64,000 bases of DNA from an uncultured Lactococcus sp. GTDB lineage: Bacteria; Bacillota; Bacilli; Lactobacillales; Streptococcaceae. The stretch spans positions 714,799 to 778,798 of the forward strand of contig NZ_CAKPUG010000001.1 in the NCBI RefSeq assembly GCF_934191625.1, written 5' to 3'. The notes below the pieces were generated by a model, which made no database searches, was not told the origin of the DNA, and was given only the letters and a program-made list of their open reading frames with translations. The number at the start of each line of letters is the position of its first letter. Within the stretch, counting starts at the first letter, position 1. Shown here one piece after another: positions 8,882-19,640 of the stretch. The translations under genes were made by a program, and so were the position numbers.

Positions 8882-8919
8882 GAATTATAAGTTTAAAACA
8901 GAAAGCCAGCCCTTGGCTG

Positions 8920-8928
8920 TGATATAAT
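8920..8928 (+). promoter_or_regulatory. Extended -10 for HAD gene, leaderless configuration
   Basis: TGATATAAT ends six bases before ATG 8935, with no Shine-Dalgarno sequence in between. Confidence 0.55.
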
Positions 8929-8934
8929 TATCAA

Positions 8935-9534
8935 ATGAACTACGAAAACTATATCTGGGATTTAGGTGGCACCTTACTAAATAATTATGAAAATTCTAGT
9001 CATGCTTTTGCTGCGGCCCTTTGGCAAAAGGAAGAACGAGTAGTTTTGCATGACGATGTCTATGCAGCACTCAAAGTTTCTACAGCTCATGCTGTGGAGC
9101 AATATGCGAGTCATATACCATACTTTCTGGAAACTTATCGAAAACTGGAAGCAGAAGCTTTGGTTAAGCCAATTTTGTTTGAAGGAGCAGCGGAGCTTTT
9201 GAGCACTCTTGTAAACCAGAACTGTAAGAATTTTATGATTTCTCATAGAGATAAGCAGGTACTTGACATTCTTGAGGCGGCCCATATTTCTCAGTATTTT
9301 ACTGAAATTGTTACGGCAGATAATGGTTTCCCTCGTAAGCCAGCCCCAGATTCAATAAATTATTTAGTACAAAAATATAAATTAGACCCCAAGAAGACGG
9401 TGATGGTTGGTGATCGTCCATTGGATATTGAAGCCGGTCGTGCAGCGGGCATTGCTACTATTTTCTTTGATAGTCAACAGGAGTATCCTAAGGCGACTAG
9501 AAACATCAAAAAATTATCAGATATTATGGAGTAA
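8935..9534 (+). CDS. HAD-superfamily (subfamily IA) hydrolase
   Basis: Phosphatase-like protein of 199 residues with cap domain inserted between motifs I and II. Motif I is IWDLGGTL: the nucleophile Asp is present, but the second (acid/base) Asp of DxD is Gly. Motif II is the Ser in FMISHRD, motif III the Lys in PRKPAPD, and motif IV is MVGDRPLDIEAG. Without the second Asp, phosphatase activity may be reduced or the chemistry different, as in some dehalogenase- or phosphonatase-like members. The start codon follows an extended -10 by six bases, so the mRNA appears leaderless. The next gene is 12 bases downstream and probably cotranscribed. Confidence 0.82.
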   Translation: MNYENYIWDLGGTLLNNYENSSHAFAAALWQKEERVVLHDDVYAALKVSTAHAVEQYASHIPYFLETYRKLEAEALVKPILFEGAAELLSTLVNQNCKNFMISHRDKQVLDILEAAHISQYFTEIVTADNGFPRKPAPDSINYLVQKYKLDPKKTVMVGDRPLDIEAGRAAGIATIFFDSQQEYPKATRNIKKLSDIME

Positions 9535-9545
9535 ACTGAACCACA

Positions 9546-10280
9546 ATGAATACTTTTCTTATATCTAATGAAAAAGCAGTTGGACCAGGTTTTGGGCTTT
9601 TCAGTACAGATCACTTTTTTGCCCTTGCTGTTCTCGCACTGATTAGTTTAGGCTTGATTCGTACTTACCTAAGCGCAAATGACGAGAAGCGAAAATTATT
9701 ACGGTTACTTGTTGCATCGTTTACCTTGCTACTTGAAATCATTAGAGATATTATTTTAGTTATGACCAATCAATTCTTGTATGCAGACTTGCCTTTTCAA
9801 TTATGTGGGCTGGGCATATTCATTATTGTATTTGATTCGATGCGCTCGAATAAAACGAGTCGCGAGCTTTTGTATAGTTTAACTTTACCAGGAGCTTTTT
9901 TTGCGCTAGTGACTCCAAACTGGGTAACCAATGCCTTTATAAACGTCTTTGTATGGCAGAGTTTCTTGATTCATTGCTTACTCATATCCTATGTATTAAT
10001 GCGTTTGATTGCCGGTGATTTTATCCCACAATGGCGTGAGCTCTGGCGTTCTGCAGCTTTTTTAGCAGTTGTCGTGCCTATCTGTTCAGTCTTTAATCAA
10101 GTCTGGAATCAAAATTTTTTCTTCTTAAGAACACCAGTTCCAGGTAGTCCACTTGAACCTATATATAATGTATTTGGATCTAATTATATCTTGGGATTGA
10201 TCTTTATTGTTCTAATTTTTTGGTTGATTATTTATCTTCCTTGGACATGGAAAAAATCACCGAAAGTTCGTATGAACTAA
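9546..10280 (+). CDS. YwaF-like (TIGR02206-type) integral membrane protein
   Basis: A 244-residue protein with about six or seven membrane helices. Recognisable family marks are LPFQLCGLG near residue 82 and NFFFLRTPVPGSPL near residue 195. These resemble the conserved membrane protein family that includes Bacillus YwaF; no biochemical function is known to me. GGAG at the end of the preceding HAD gene lies about 12 bases before the ATG, so translation may be coupled to that gene. Confidence 0.72.
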   Translation: MNTFLISNEKAVGPGFGLFSTDHFFALAVLALISLGLIRTYLSANDEKRKLLRLLVASFTLLLEIIRDIILVMTNQFLYADLPFQLCGLGIFIIVFDSMRSNKTSRELLYSLTLPGAFFALVTPNWVTNAFINVFVWQSFLIHCLLISYVLMRLIAGDFIPQWRELWRSAAFLAVVVPICSVFNQVWNQNFFFLRTPVPGSPLEPIYNVFGSNYILGLIFIVLIFWLIIYLPWTWKKSPKVRMN

Positions 10281-10385
10281 GAAAATATTCTAAATATATT
10301 AAAAAAGGAAAGTAGCATAAAGCTGCTTTTTTTCTGAAGATATTAGGGGTAAGTAAAAGCTTTTATGGTTCGCAGTATATAGTAA

Positions 10386-12401
<2,016 letters not shown>

Positions 12402-12407
12402 TAACTT

Positions 12408-12436
12408 AAAAACCCTTGTATTTACAAGGGTTTTGT
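12408..12436 (+). terminator. gyrB terminator
   Basis: AAAACCCTTGTA / TACAAGGGTTTT, 12-bp stem with a minimal loop, then T-rich sequence. Confidence 0.85.
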
Positions 12437-12874
12437 TGTGCCGTTTTTCTTGTTTTATTAAAAAGAGACAAGTAGCTTAATTACTCTTTATTAATGTATT
12501 TGAAGGGGATTAAGTCAAAAAATTGACAATGAAGAATAAGCACTGGTTTTAACTTATTTTTACACGTGTACTTGTTCTTCAAATAAATAATAAGGTAAGA
12601 AACAACTGAATTAAAGTGTGAAAAACGTGTAAAGAATTAGTAAAAGAAAAAGGCAGGCTTTCTTCAAGTGAAATAACTTAGGAATCTAGTTCGCTTTTTA
12701 ACAGTTGAGAAGTTCTGATGTTCCATCTGAAATCAATTACTCACATGTGTTTTATATGTCGAAAATTTCAATATAGTGAAATTTCCGCTGGCGCTTTCAT
12801 TTTTTTAATTTTTACACTAAAATTAAGATGTATCAATTTTTAATGAGGAAATAGGAAGGAACTTAACAATAGGT
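12437..12874. other. AT-rich intergenic region
   Basis: No credible coding sequence. It contains a perfect palindrome TACACGTGTA at 12561-12570 and ends in a promoter-like stretch (TTTTTACACTAAAATT near 12813) before the acyltransferase gene. I see nothing else I can name. Confidence 0.5.
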
Positions 12875-13999
12875 ATGTCAAGTCCAAAAAGAATAATAAA
12901 CTTTGATCTGCTAAGAATATTAACAATGTTTCTAGTTGTAGTTGTACACATGTCATATTATTTTAGCGATATAAGGGGAATACGTGTCTCGGCTCTTATA
13001 TTTACTTTTGCAATTATTTGTGATCCAATTTTTTTCTTTTTATCTGGTTATTTTTCAATAGTAAAGATAAAAACGAGTTTAAAAGAATATTACTGTAAGA
13101 AAATCGCTACAATTATATTGCCATTAGTAGTTTACTCAATTTTACTTTATTTATATAGTCAGCGTATGGCAAATTTAAGTATTAGCAGCTATCTTTCATC
13201 AACTATCTCACGGGTTTCGCATGGATGGTGGTTTATTCCTACGCTAATACCATTCTTAATAATTGCACCTTTTCTTTACACTTCATTTAATGCTTTGACA
13301 GACCGTCAAGTCCTTTTAATTTCAAAGATTGTTTTTTATACTTTTTCTTGGGGAATAATATCAGGCACGATTTTATGGATTGCACAGACGAATAATATAT
13401 TAGAATTAACAAATATCTTTAAAATACTCACGCGAGTTTTACCCACATGGGTTATACCAGGTTCTGGTTATTTTATATTCTTTTGTTTTGGTTATTTCTA
13501 TAAAAGGTTAAATTTAATATTAACAGATGTTCAGAAGAAAAAATTGTTTATTATTGGTTTAGTAGCATGGGTATTGGATATAATTTGTGCTTATTTTAAA
13601 ATAAATAGAGTGGATCCTAGCTATTTTTGGATATTTAATACAATCGCAGTTTTTATTTTCTTTAATAAAATAAATATACCTCATTCATTTTATAATAATA
13701 TTATCTTATGGATTTCGAAACGTACATATTCTATCTACCTTCTCCAGTTTACAACAATTTATATTTTAACTCAGTTAATATATACTAAGAAAGTTCTAGG
13801 TGATGTTAATGCTATGCATTTTTATTTTAGAATCCCAATTTGGATATTAACAACAATTAGTGCGTTTCTCTTTGCTTTGATTTTTGCAGCTATTTTTGAT
13901 TATTTATTGCTTAAACCTATTCAAAAATTATTCATGAAGTTTGTAGCTTATGCATTGAGGAAAAAGCCCAGTGATGACTTGTTGCACTCTCGCAATTAG
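12875..13999 (+). CDS. Membrane-bound acyltransferase, OafA/NodL (acyltransferase_3) family
   Basis: About ten membrane helices in 374 residues. The N-terminus NFDLLRILTMFLVVVVHMSYY has the typical R/H pattern of the family (catalytic His in VVVHM), followed by FFFLSGYFS and WWFIPTLIPF. Such enzymes transfer acetyl or other acyl groups to carbohydrates, including peptidoglycan, teichoic acid or surface polysaccharide. The gene is markedly AT-rich compared with gyrB and its Shine-Dalgarno (AGGAAGGA) lies rather far from the ATG. Together with the convergent GT-C gene it looks like an acquired surface-modification pair. Confidence 0.82.
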   Translation: MSSPKRIINFDLLRILTMFLVVVVHMSYYFSDIRGIRVSALIFTFAIICDPIFFFLSGYFSIVKIKTSLKEYYCKKIATIILPLVVYSILLYLYSQRMANLSISSYLSSTISRVSHGWWFIPTLIPFLIIAPFLYTSFNALTDRQVLLISKIVFYTFSWGIISGTILWIAQTNNILELTNIFKILTRVLPTWVIPGSGYFIFFCFGYFYKRLNLILTDVQKKKLFIIGLVAWVLDIICAYFKINRVDPSYFWIFNTIAVFIFFNKINIPHSFYNNIILWISKRTYSIYLLQFTTIYILTQLIYTKKVLGDVNAMHFYFRIPIWILTTISAFLFALIFAAIFDYLLLKPIQKLFMKFVAYALRKKPSDDLLHSRN

Positions 14000-14033
14000 T
14001 GTAAGGATGATCACGAATTTAACAGATACTTAT

Positions 14034-14062
14034 AAAAAAAGCACTCAATAGAGTGCTTTTTT
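14034..14062. terminator. Bidirectional terminator
   Basis: AAAAAAGCACTC-AATA-GAGTGCTTTTTT between two convergent genes. Confidence 0.88.
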
Positions 14063-15592
14063 CACTATTTTATTGGATGGATTATCGAAATAGTTAAAGT
14101 ATCCAATTGACGATAACATAATAATGGCAGGAAGGAATTGTATTAAATAACGACTTCTACCGGCTTCGAATATTGATAAATATAGAATGACACCAAATAA
14201 TACGATCTGCAAGTAGAATTCAAAATTTGATGTCTGTTTAAATCTTTTGAAATAGAAAACTAAACCTAAAATCACTATGACCCAAACGATTTGGAGGTAC
14301 AGGGAATAGTTAGCATAGTAAGGGCTTCCTACATAAAGTACAGATCTTATTCTATGTCCAAATTTAGAATTTGTAAATTTGGTTTTAACAACTTTTTGTT
14401 CTTTTAAAACATTTTCTGCAGTCCAACCTAGACTACCATCTTGTGTAAAAATTTTAAACTTTGTACTTTGGTGCTTGATAAGACCCCAAAAGCCATAATG
14501 TGAGAGCCTTTTTATTGCATCTTCTTTAAGTTGAGGTTCAAGTTCAGACTTGAGTTTAAATTCCCCCTTAGAGTTTAAAAGTTTAACATCCTGACTAATT
14601 GCTGCATGGTCTGCTCCAGTAGCAGTTAAACCTAAATCAACAAAAAACCATGGGCTCATGTTGTATTTATCATTATATTCTACAAATTTTTGATTTTCCG
14701 CATAATAATTAATAGCAAAAGTCATTGTGAGAGTTCCTAAAACAACAAATAAGCTTTGCATGAACAGCCGTTTAAGATGTACTTGCTTTCTTTGAAAAAT
14801 CAATCTGTATATAATTATGATAACTAAGGCGATAAGGTAAATAAAAATAGGAACCCTAATTTTGAAGGCAATACTAAAAAGAAGTCCCATAGCAAACCAT
14901 CTGAAAAATCCTGCTTTACCTGAATTTATGATTGTTAAATAGCAGAGTAGAGACATTAGGAAGAAGGTAGCTGGATCGCTATAAAAAGATAAAAAGTGAG
15001 GTTGTAAACCGAATAGAAATATACTTTCTAAAAAGACAATCTGACCTAATTTTTTACCCTTCAGATGTTCTGCTAAACCTGTTAGCAATAAAATACCACT
15101 ATCAATTAGGAGGGCATTTAAAATTGATACTGTTAAAATTAGCTGTTGAGCCGTAACAAGACCATTTAATATTTTAAAAACGATAAAAATTAGGAAATTA
15201 TTTGGAAATAAGGAGAAGTATTTGATGGATAAACCTTCGTGTGTTGGTGGGGCAGTAGCTACCTTATATAAAATTGAAGCATCTCCGTTAGGAATACCTT
15301 GAGCAAATACAGATACCACAACCTGACCAATAAATAGTATTCCAATTACAAAATAACGATAAGTATAGAGGAAGTTGAAACTCTTTATTACTGGGTTTTT
15401 CAGAGTCTTATAAAAGGTGATTCCCGTAACGATTCCCAAAACAAGTAGCGATAAAAAGAAGGTGTGACTTATAGTTGGAAGTACATCTGAAAAGATATAC
15501 CTTACTGACCAAAAAAACCAATAAAACGAAAATAAAAATAATAAGAAAAAAAGTATTCTTTTTACTCCGCTATTAATTTGTTGCATCCTCAT
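14045..15592 (-). CDS. GT-C fold membrane glycosyltransferase (family 39-like / XrtG-associated type)
   Basis: A 515-residue protein with about eleven predicted membrane helices and one large extracellular loop (about residues 300-420). The first long loop carries an acidic residue in GIPNGDASILYKVA, as in GT-C enzymes where an Asp acts in catalysis with a polyprenyl-phosphate sugar donor. PHFLSFYSDPATFF and the C-terminal FEAGRSRYLIQFLPAI are typical of the TIGR03766/GT39-like group. Likely role: transfer of a sugar to a wall polymer or lipid on the outer face. AAAGGAG precedes the ATG by about 11 bases. AT-rich like the convergent acyltransferase. Confidence 0.7.
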   Translation of the reverse strand: MRMQQINSGVKRILFFLLFLFSFYWFFWSVRYIFSDVLPTISHTFFLSLLVLGIVTGITFYKTLKNPVIKSFNFLYTYRYFVIGILFIGQVVVSVFAQGIPNGDASILYKVATAPPTHEGLSIKYFSLFPNNFLIFIVFKILNGLVTAQQLILTVSILNALLIDSGILLLTGLAEHLKGKKLGQIVFLESIFLFGLQPHFLSFYSDPATFFLMSLLCYLTIINSGKAGFFRWFAMGLLFSIAFKIRVPIFIYLIALVIIIIYRLIFQRKQVHLKRLFMQSLFVVLGTLTMTFAINYYAENQKFVEYNDKYNMSPWFFVDLGLTATGADHAAISQDVKLLNSKGEFKLKSELEPQLKEDAIKRLSHYGFWGLIKHQSTKFKIFTQDGSLGWTAENVLKEQKVVKTKFTNSKFGHRIRSVLYVGSPYYANYSLYLQIVWVIVILGLVFYFKRFKQTSNFEFYLQIVLFGVILYLSIFEAGRSRYLIQFLPAIIMLSSIGYFNYFDNPSNKIVKKALY

Positions 15593-15868
15593 TTTGCTGA
15601 ACCGCTCCTTTAAGATTAAAAATTTTCAATATTTATATTTTATCATAAAACAAAAGAAATTAAAGCCTCAACTGGTAAGAACACTAATAAAAATAAATAT
15701 TTAAAAGATGCTAAGTTTAATATATTATTTAATTATTTAAAATTCTCCTCCCAATTGTTTTTTATTGATAAGCCGTATGTATTATCTTCATAAAATTGCA
15801 TATCGCAAAGTTAAAATTCAACCATTTTTCTTCAGACTACCTTAAGTTATAAGCTCTATAATGCATAC

Positions 15869-15978
15869 ATTCCATAAAAAGAGTTGAAGATTTTTAACAT
15901 TTTTTGTAACGTTCTTCTTCATATATATTTAATGAAAAATGGCCATTGAAGTAGACCACGATACGTCGGTCTCTTTTT
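15869..15978 (+). ncRNA. Candidate small structured RNA
   Basis: Downstream of TATAAT (15857-15862) the sequence can form TGAAGA...TCTTCTTCA, contains the palindrome AATGGCCATT, and ends in an AGAC/CGA-TACG-TCG/GTCT hairpin followed by CTTTTT. No reading frame of note is present. The -35 is poor. This is inference from folding by eye. Confidence 0.3.
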
Positions 15979-16062
15979 ATATGAAATGTTTTTCACTACG
16001 ATTTTTCTTTAATATAGAGGAGATATGCTTGAAATCTAAGCTTTCTTACCCGCATTAAATTT

Positions 16063-16091
16063 TTGACAAATTATTATAAAGAGAATATAAT
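16063..16091 (+). promoter_or_regulatory. Consensus sigma-A promoter of the marR-MFS operon
   Basis: Perfect TTGACA at 16063-16068, 17-bp spacer, perfect TATAAT at 16086-16091. Confidence 0.85.
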
Positions 16092-16092
16092 A

Positions 16093-16105
16093 CTAACAGT
16101 GTTAG
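16093..16105 (+). promoter_or_regulatory. Probable MarR operator
   Basis: CTAAC-AGT-GTTAG inverted repeat starting two bases after the -10, with a further GTTAG half-site at 16119-16123. Its position over the transcription start suggests autorepression by the first gene product. Confidence 0.6.
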
Positions 16106-16133
16106 ATAATTAATAGCGTTAGGAATGGAAGAT

Positions 16134-16583
16134 ATGGATTACAATCAAGCAGCAGAAACTTTTTTATCTTGTGTGAAAAGTCGTAGTAAAACTGAAGTTA
16201 TGAGTCGTTTTAGTAAGTATGCGCATGGTGAAAAACTTGTTTTAGTTGGTCTTTATAAAAATACCGGCTCACCAATTTTACCAAGTGATATTGCGAAGCA
16301 AACCAACATGAGTACTGCGCGAGTAGCAACAATTCTTAATAATCTTGAGGAAAAAGGACTTGTAACACGTGAGATTTCTCGTACGGATCGGCGTAAAATT
16401 TTGGTTGCTATTACAGCTAAGGGACGCGAGGAAGCGGAACAATCAAGAAAAGAAGCTGTGAGCCGCATTGTGAAAATCCTAGAACGGATGGGCGAAGAAC
16501 GTACCAAAAGTTTTGTCGAAAATGTCCAACTATTTTTTGATTTAGCAATAGAAATATTTGAGGAGGAAAACGAAAAAGTATGA
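16134..16583 (+). CDS. MarR-family transcriptional regulator
   Basis: A winged-helix regulator of 149 residues. The recognition region reads LPSDIAKQTNMSTARVATILNNLEEKGLVTRE and the wing follows as SRTDRRKILVAIT (split here only for reading). I prefer ATG 16134 (MDYNQ) with AGGA 9 bases upstream over ATG 16125, which has no spacing for a ribosome site. The gene is first in an operon with an MFS pump (4-base overlap) and a DUF4811 protein, and a symmetric operator lies at its promoter. The expected job is to repress the pump until a drug-like or phenolic ligand is bound. Confidence 0.9.
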   Translation: MDYNQAAETFLSCVKSRSKTEVMSRFSKYAHGEKLVLVGLYKNTGSPILPSDIAKQTNMSTARVATILNNLEEKGLVTREISRTDRRKILVAITAKGREEAEQSRKEAVSRIVKILERMGEERTKSFVENVQLFFDLAIEIFEEENEKV

Positions 16584-18106
16584 CTGAAGAATTAACAAAA
16601 GATCAGCCACTCGATATTCATGGTAAACCCTTTAATCGAGGAGTTGTTCTTGCACTTATTTTGATTGCTACTTTTGGAGGGATGCTCATGCAAACCTCAC
16701 TGGGTACGGCAATGCCCACATTGATGAATGATTTCAATATCTCACTAGCAACTGGTCAGCAAGCCACAACCTGGTTCCTGTTAGCCAATGGGATTATGAT
16801 TCCTGTTTCGGCATATTTAACTACAAAATTCCCAACGCGTTGGTTATATTTGATTTCTTATGCAATTTTACTTGCCGGAATGTTTGTCGCGTATTCTGCG
16901 CCCACTTCGACATGGAGTGTCTTTTTAGGAGCGCGCATCATGCAAGCTATTGCTGTTGGTATTTCGATGCCATTAATGCAGGTTGTTATGGTGAACATGT
17001 TCTCACCAAAACAAATGGGGGCAGTTATGGGTGCTATGGGACTTGTTATAGGTCTTGCACCAGCAATTGGTCCAACTTACGCAGGGTGGATTTTAGATAA
17101 AGATCATGTCATTTTGGGATTCACCCTGGAACAATCATGGCGTACAATTTTCTTGATCCCGATGGTTGTAATTGCAATTTGTTGGGTATTGATGCTTATT
17201 TTTATGCGTGATATTGTGCCTAACCGGCATATGAAGCTAGATTTTATGTCATTGCTCGAATCTGTACTTGGTTTTGGCCTCTTTTTATGGGGCTTTACAA
17301 ATGTAGCTAGCGATGGCTGGGGTGATCTTCAAACGGTTATCCTCCCTATTATAGCCGGTGTAGCTATTATTGCTCTCTTCGTTCGTCGACAATTGCATAT
17401 GGAAATACCTTTCTTAAATGTTTCTGTATTTAAAAATAAACAATTTGCTTTGACAACAGTAGTTATGGCACTTTCAATGATGGCCATGATGGGTGTTGAG
17501 ATGATGCTCCCGTTATATATGCAACAGGTCCATGGCCTTTCACCTTTGAGTTCAGGTTTGACGCTCTTACCTGGTGCCTTGATGATGGGGATTGTGAGCC
17601 CACTTGCGGGGGCTGCCTACGATAAAGTGGGAGCTAAACGCTTAGCGCGTGTTGGATTTACCATTTTGGCTGTCGGCACAATTCCATTTGTATTTTTAAC
17701 AACAACGACACCGGAACATTTCATTACAGTTCTCTATGGTTTACGTATGTTTGGTATAGCAATGGTAATGATGCCGTTAACGGCATCAGCTATGAATGCT
17801 TTACCACGTGAACAGTCTGCCCATGGTACTGCAGCTAACAGTACAGCACGTCAAGTAGCATCAGCTGTCGTTGTGGCGCTCTTAAGCTCTGTTACGCAAA
17901 ATATTATTACCAATTCACAACCGGCAGCAAGTTTGAAAGCGACCAACCCACTTGCTTTTGCAGGAGACATGTTAGATGCTATGCTTAAAGGCTATCATGC
18001 TTCTTTCGCTATTGGTTTGGCCTTTGCCATCCTTGGCCTCGTGCTTTCATTTTTCCTTCAAGGGCATATAGTTAAAGACAAAAAAGAAGTAGGAGGTGAG
18101 AAATAA
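16580..18106 (+). CDS. MFS efflux transporter, DHA2 (EmrB/QacA) family
   Basis: A 508-residue protein with about 14 membrane helices, the DHA2 length. Motifs include TSLGTAMPTLMNDF in helix 1, the motif-C-like segment GLVIGLAPAIGPTYAGWIL in helix 5 and AGAAYDKVGAKRLARVGF between helices. Probably a proton-coupled drug exporter. The ATG overlaps the marR stop by 4 bases (ATGA) and the stop overlaps the next ATG (TAATG), so all three genes are translationally coupled. Regulated by the upstream MarR protein. Confidence 0.9.
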   Translation: MTEELTKDQPLDIHGKPFNRGVVLALILIATFGGMLMQTSLGTAMPTLMNDFNISLATGQQATTWFLLANGIMIPVSAYLTTKFPTRWLYLISYAILLAGMFVAYSAPTSTWSVFLGARIMQAIAVGISMPLMQVVMVNMFSPKQMGAVMGAMGLVIGLAPAIGPTYAGWILDKDHVILGFTLEQSWRTIFLIPMVVIAICWVLMLIFMRDIVPNRHMKLDFMSLLESVLGFGLFLWGFTNVASDGWGDLQTVILPIIAGVAIIALFVRRQLHMEIPFLNVSVFKNKQFALTTVVMALSMMAMMGVEMMLPLYMQQVHGLSPLSSGLTLLPGALMMGIVSPLAGAAYDKVGAKRLARVGFTILAVGTIPFVFLTTTTPEHFITVLYGLRMFGIAMVMMPLTASAMNALPREQSAHGTAANSTARQVASAVVVALLSSVTQNIITNSQPAASLKATNPLAFAGDMLDAMLKGYHASFAIGLAFAILGLVLSFFLQGHIVKDKKEVGGEK

Positions 18107-18819
18107 TGATTATCATACTTATTGCTTTATTTACACTTTTAACCTTCTATGGCTTTATCCACATTGATAAATTGTTGTGGCGTGGTCTTGTCGGAGGGAT
18201 ATCTCTAATCCTGCTTACAGTTTCAGTTATGGCTTTGACCTTACATATTAAAGATAACTGGGGTATGGAGAAAGTCTCTTCTACTGAAACGAAGAAAATT
18301 TATACGGCAGGAGATCCCAGTGCGACCTTTGGCATGCTTTTAAAAGTAGAAATTGGTCAAGATACCAATAACTATGCTTTAGTCTACCGTACAAACAAAG
18401 AAGATAAAGAACCCGAAGTTCATTTCCAACCAGACCAAAAACATATGGTTGAAACCTTGAAAAAAACTGCAGATTATAAGCTTACATCCGAGTCAGAAGC
18501 CAAAGTTGTTACAACAACAGATAAATGGAAATTTAAAAACAACTTTATGAAGATACTTTTTGGTATCGGTGATGAAGAAGGAAAACTTGTTTCCCAACAC
18601 GCGCGTGCTTATGTGCCTAAGGATACCTGGCTAGTCTTGACCCAAGATGAGGCCAAAAAACTTCAACAAGAAGTACCAGCAATGCAAGCTGAGCAAGAAG
18701 CAGCACTGAAAGCAAACCCTGCACAAGCAAAAGCAATGATGGAACTACAAAAGAACAGTCCAGAGGAATTCACAAAACTGCAAGTTAAGCAAATTAAAGA
18801 ACGCCTCGGTCTTAAATAA
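18106..18819 (+). CDS. DUF4811-type protein linked to an MFS pump
   Basis: A 237-residue protein with two N-terminal membrane segments (IIILIALFTLLTFYGFI and LVGGISLILLTVSVMALTL), then a soluble domain with a charged, Gln/Ala-rich helical tail (EVPAMQAEQEAALKANPAQ). It matches the DUF4811 family that accompanies DHA2 exporters in lactobacilli and lactococci. Role unknown; the fixed linkage suggests an accessory subunit or stabiliser of the pump. Ends at a terminator. Confidence 0.75.
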   Translation: MIIILIALFTLLTFYGFIHIDKLLWRGLVGGISLILLTVSVMALTLHIKDNWGMEKVSSTETKKIYTAGDPSATFGMLLKVEIGQDTNNYALVYRTNKEDKEPEVHFQPDQKHMVETLKKTADYKLTSESEAKVVTTTDKWKFKNNFMKILFGIGDEEGKLVSQHARAYVPKDTWLVLTQDEAKKLQQEVPAMQAEQEAALKANPAQAKAMMELQKNSPEEFTKLQVKQIKERLGLK

Positions 18820-18826
18820 TAACAAG

Positions 18827-18857
18827 AGAGTCTGAATTTATTCAGACTTTTTCTTTT
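18827..18857 (+). terminator. Terminator of the marR-MFS-DUF4811 operon
   Basis: AGTCTGAA-TTTA-TTCAGACT followed by TTTTC. Confidence 0.85.
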
Positions 18858-18984
18858 AAAGTGTATAGAAAACTGAACTCTTTCCTTAATATACGTAAAA
18901 AACCAGTAAATGTAACCAAATTGTAATTTTATTAGCGTTGAAATATTGTAAAATAGTGAACATAGAAAGGTTGGTATTATAAAA

Positions 18985-19566
18985 GTGAATTCTGATAGTA
19001 GAAAAAGAATCAGGAACTTGGTGATTGGTGCTCTTCTTACGGCTTTAGGTATTCTAATTCCGTTGGTTATGCCTGCAAAAATCGTGATAGGCCCCGCATC
19101 ATTTACTCTTGCTTCACACGTGCCTGTTATGGCCGCGATGTTCTTTAGTCCTTATTTAGCAGCTCTTGTAGCTGTTGGGACCACGCTTGGATTTTTTATT
19201 AGTGTCCCAGTTCCCCTTATCTGGATGCGTGCGGCAACTCATATTGTAGTAATGACTGTCGGTGCTTGGTTCTTAAAGAAGAATCCAGATCTAGTTGACA
19301 AAAAAGTTAAACTACAAGTTTTTAACCTGATTTTGGGAGTTTTCCACGCAGGATTAGAAGCATTAGTTGTTTTAGCCTTTTATCGTATTGGTTTTGCAGA
19401 TCTTGATCCCCAAGCCTTGAATAGCTTGCTGATGCTTGTCTTCTTCGGTGGAATTGTTCATAGCTTTGTCGATTTCAATCTTGCATTTGGTTTATGTAAA
19501 GTTCTCAATAAAATTTATACTATTGATGTCTTTAAAAATTCTAAATTAAAATCATTAGCTGAATAA
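18985..19566 (+). CDS. niaX: ECF transporter S component, probably niacin (NiaX)
   Basis: A 193-residue substrate-binding membrane subunit of an energy-coupling-factor vitamin transporter, with about six helices. The N-terminal pattern LVIGALLTALGILIPLVMPAK and the following segment GPASFTLASHVPVMAAMFFSP is characteristic of NiaX proteins as I remember them. It would pair with the shared EcfA1A2T module encoded elsewhere. The GTG start at 18985 is weakly supported: the nearest AAAGG is 14 bases upstream. Single gene with its own terminator. Confidence 0.72.
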   Translation: MNSDSRKRIRNLVIGALLTALGILIPLVMPAKIVIGPASFTLASHVPVMAAMFFSPYLAALVAVGTTLGFFISVPVPLIWMRAATHIVVMTVGAWFLKKNPDLVDKKVKLQVFNLILGVFHAGLEALVVLAFYRIGFADLDPQALNSLLMLVFFGGIVHSFVDFNLAFGLCKVLNKIYTIDVFKNSKLKSLAE

Positions 19567-19575
19567 AACCAGATA

Positions 19576-19601
19576 ATTGCGCTCATTAGGAGCGCTTTTT
19601 G
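19576..19601 (+). terminator. niaX terminator
   Basis: GCGCTC-ATTAG-GAGCGC-TTTTT. Confidence 0.85.
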
Positions 19602-19622
19602 TATCTGCTTCCTTTGTAGATA

Positions 19623-19631
19623 TGGTACAAT
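19623..19631 (+). promoter_or_regulatory. Extended -10 for rpiR-family gene, near-leaderless
   Basis: TGGTACAAT followed nine bases later by ATG 19641; no Shine-Dalgarno in the gap. Confidence 0.5.
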
Positions 19632-19640
19632 TAAGTAACT

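Larger units (their letters stand above)
15593..16124. other. Intergenic region with structured-RNA candidate and marR promoter
   Basis: No protein gene. The left half is featureless AT-rich DNA. A TATAAT at 15857-15862 and a terminator-like hairpin at 15953-15978 bracket a candidate small RNA; the marR promoter and operator occupy 16063-16123. Confidence 0.5.

Noticed and set aside
16125..16133. Earlier ATG for the MarR regulator
   Set aside because: There is no room for a Shine-Dalgarno; ATG 16134 has AGGA at proper spacing.
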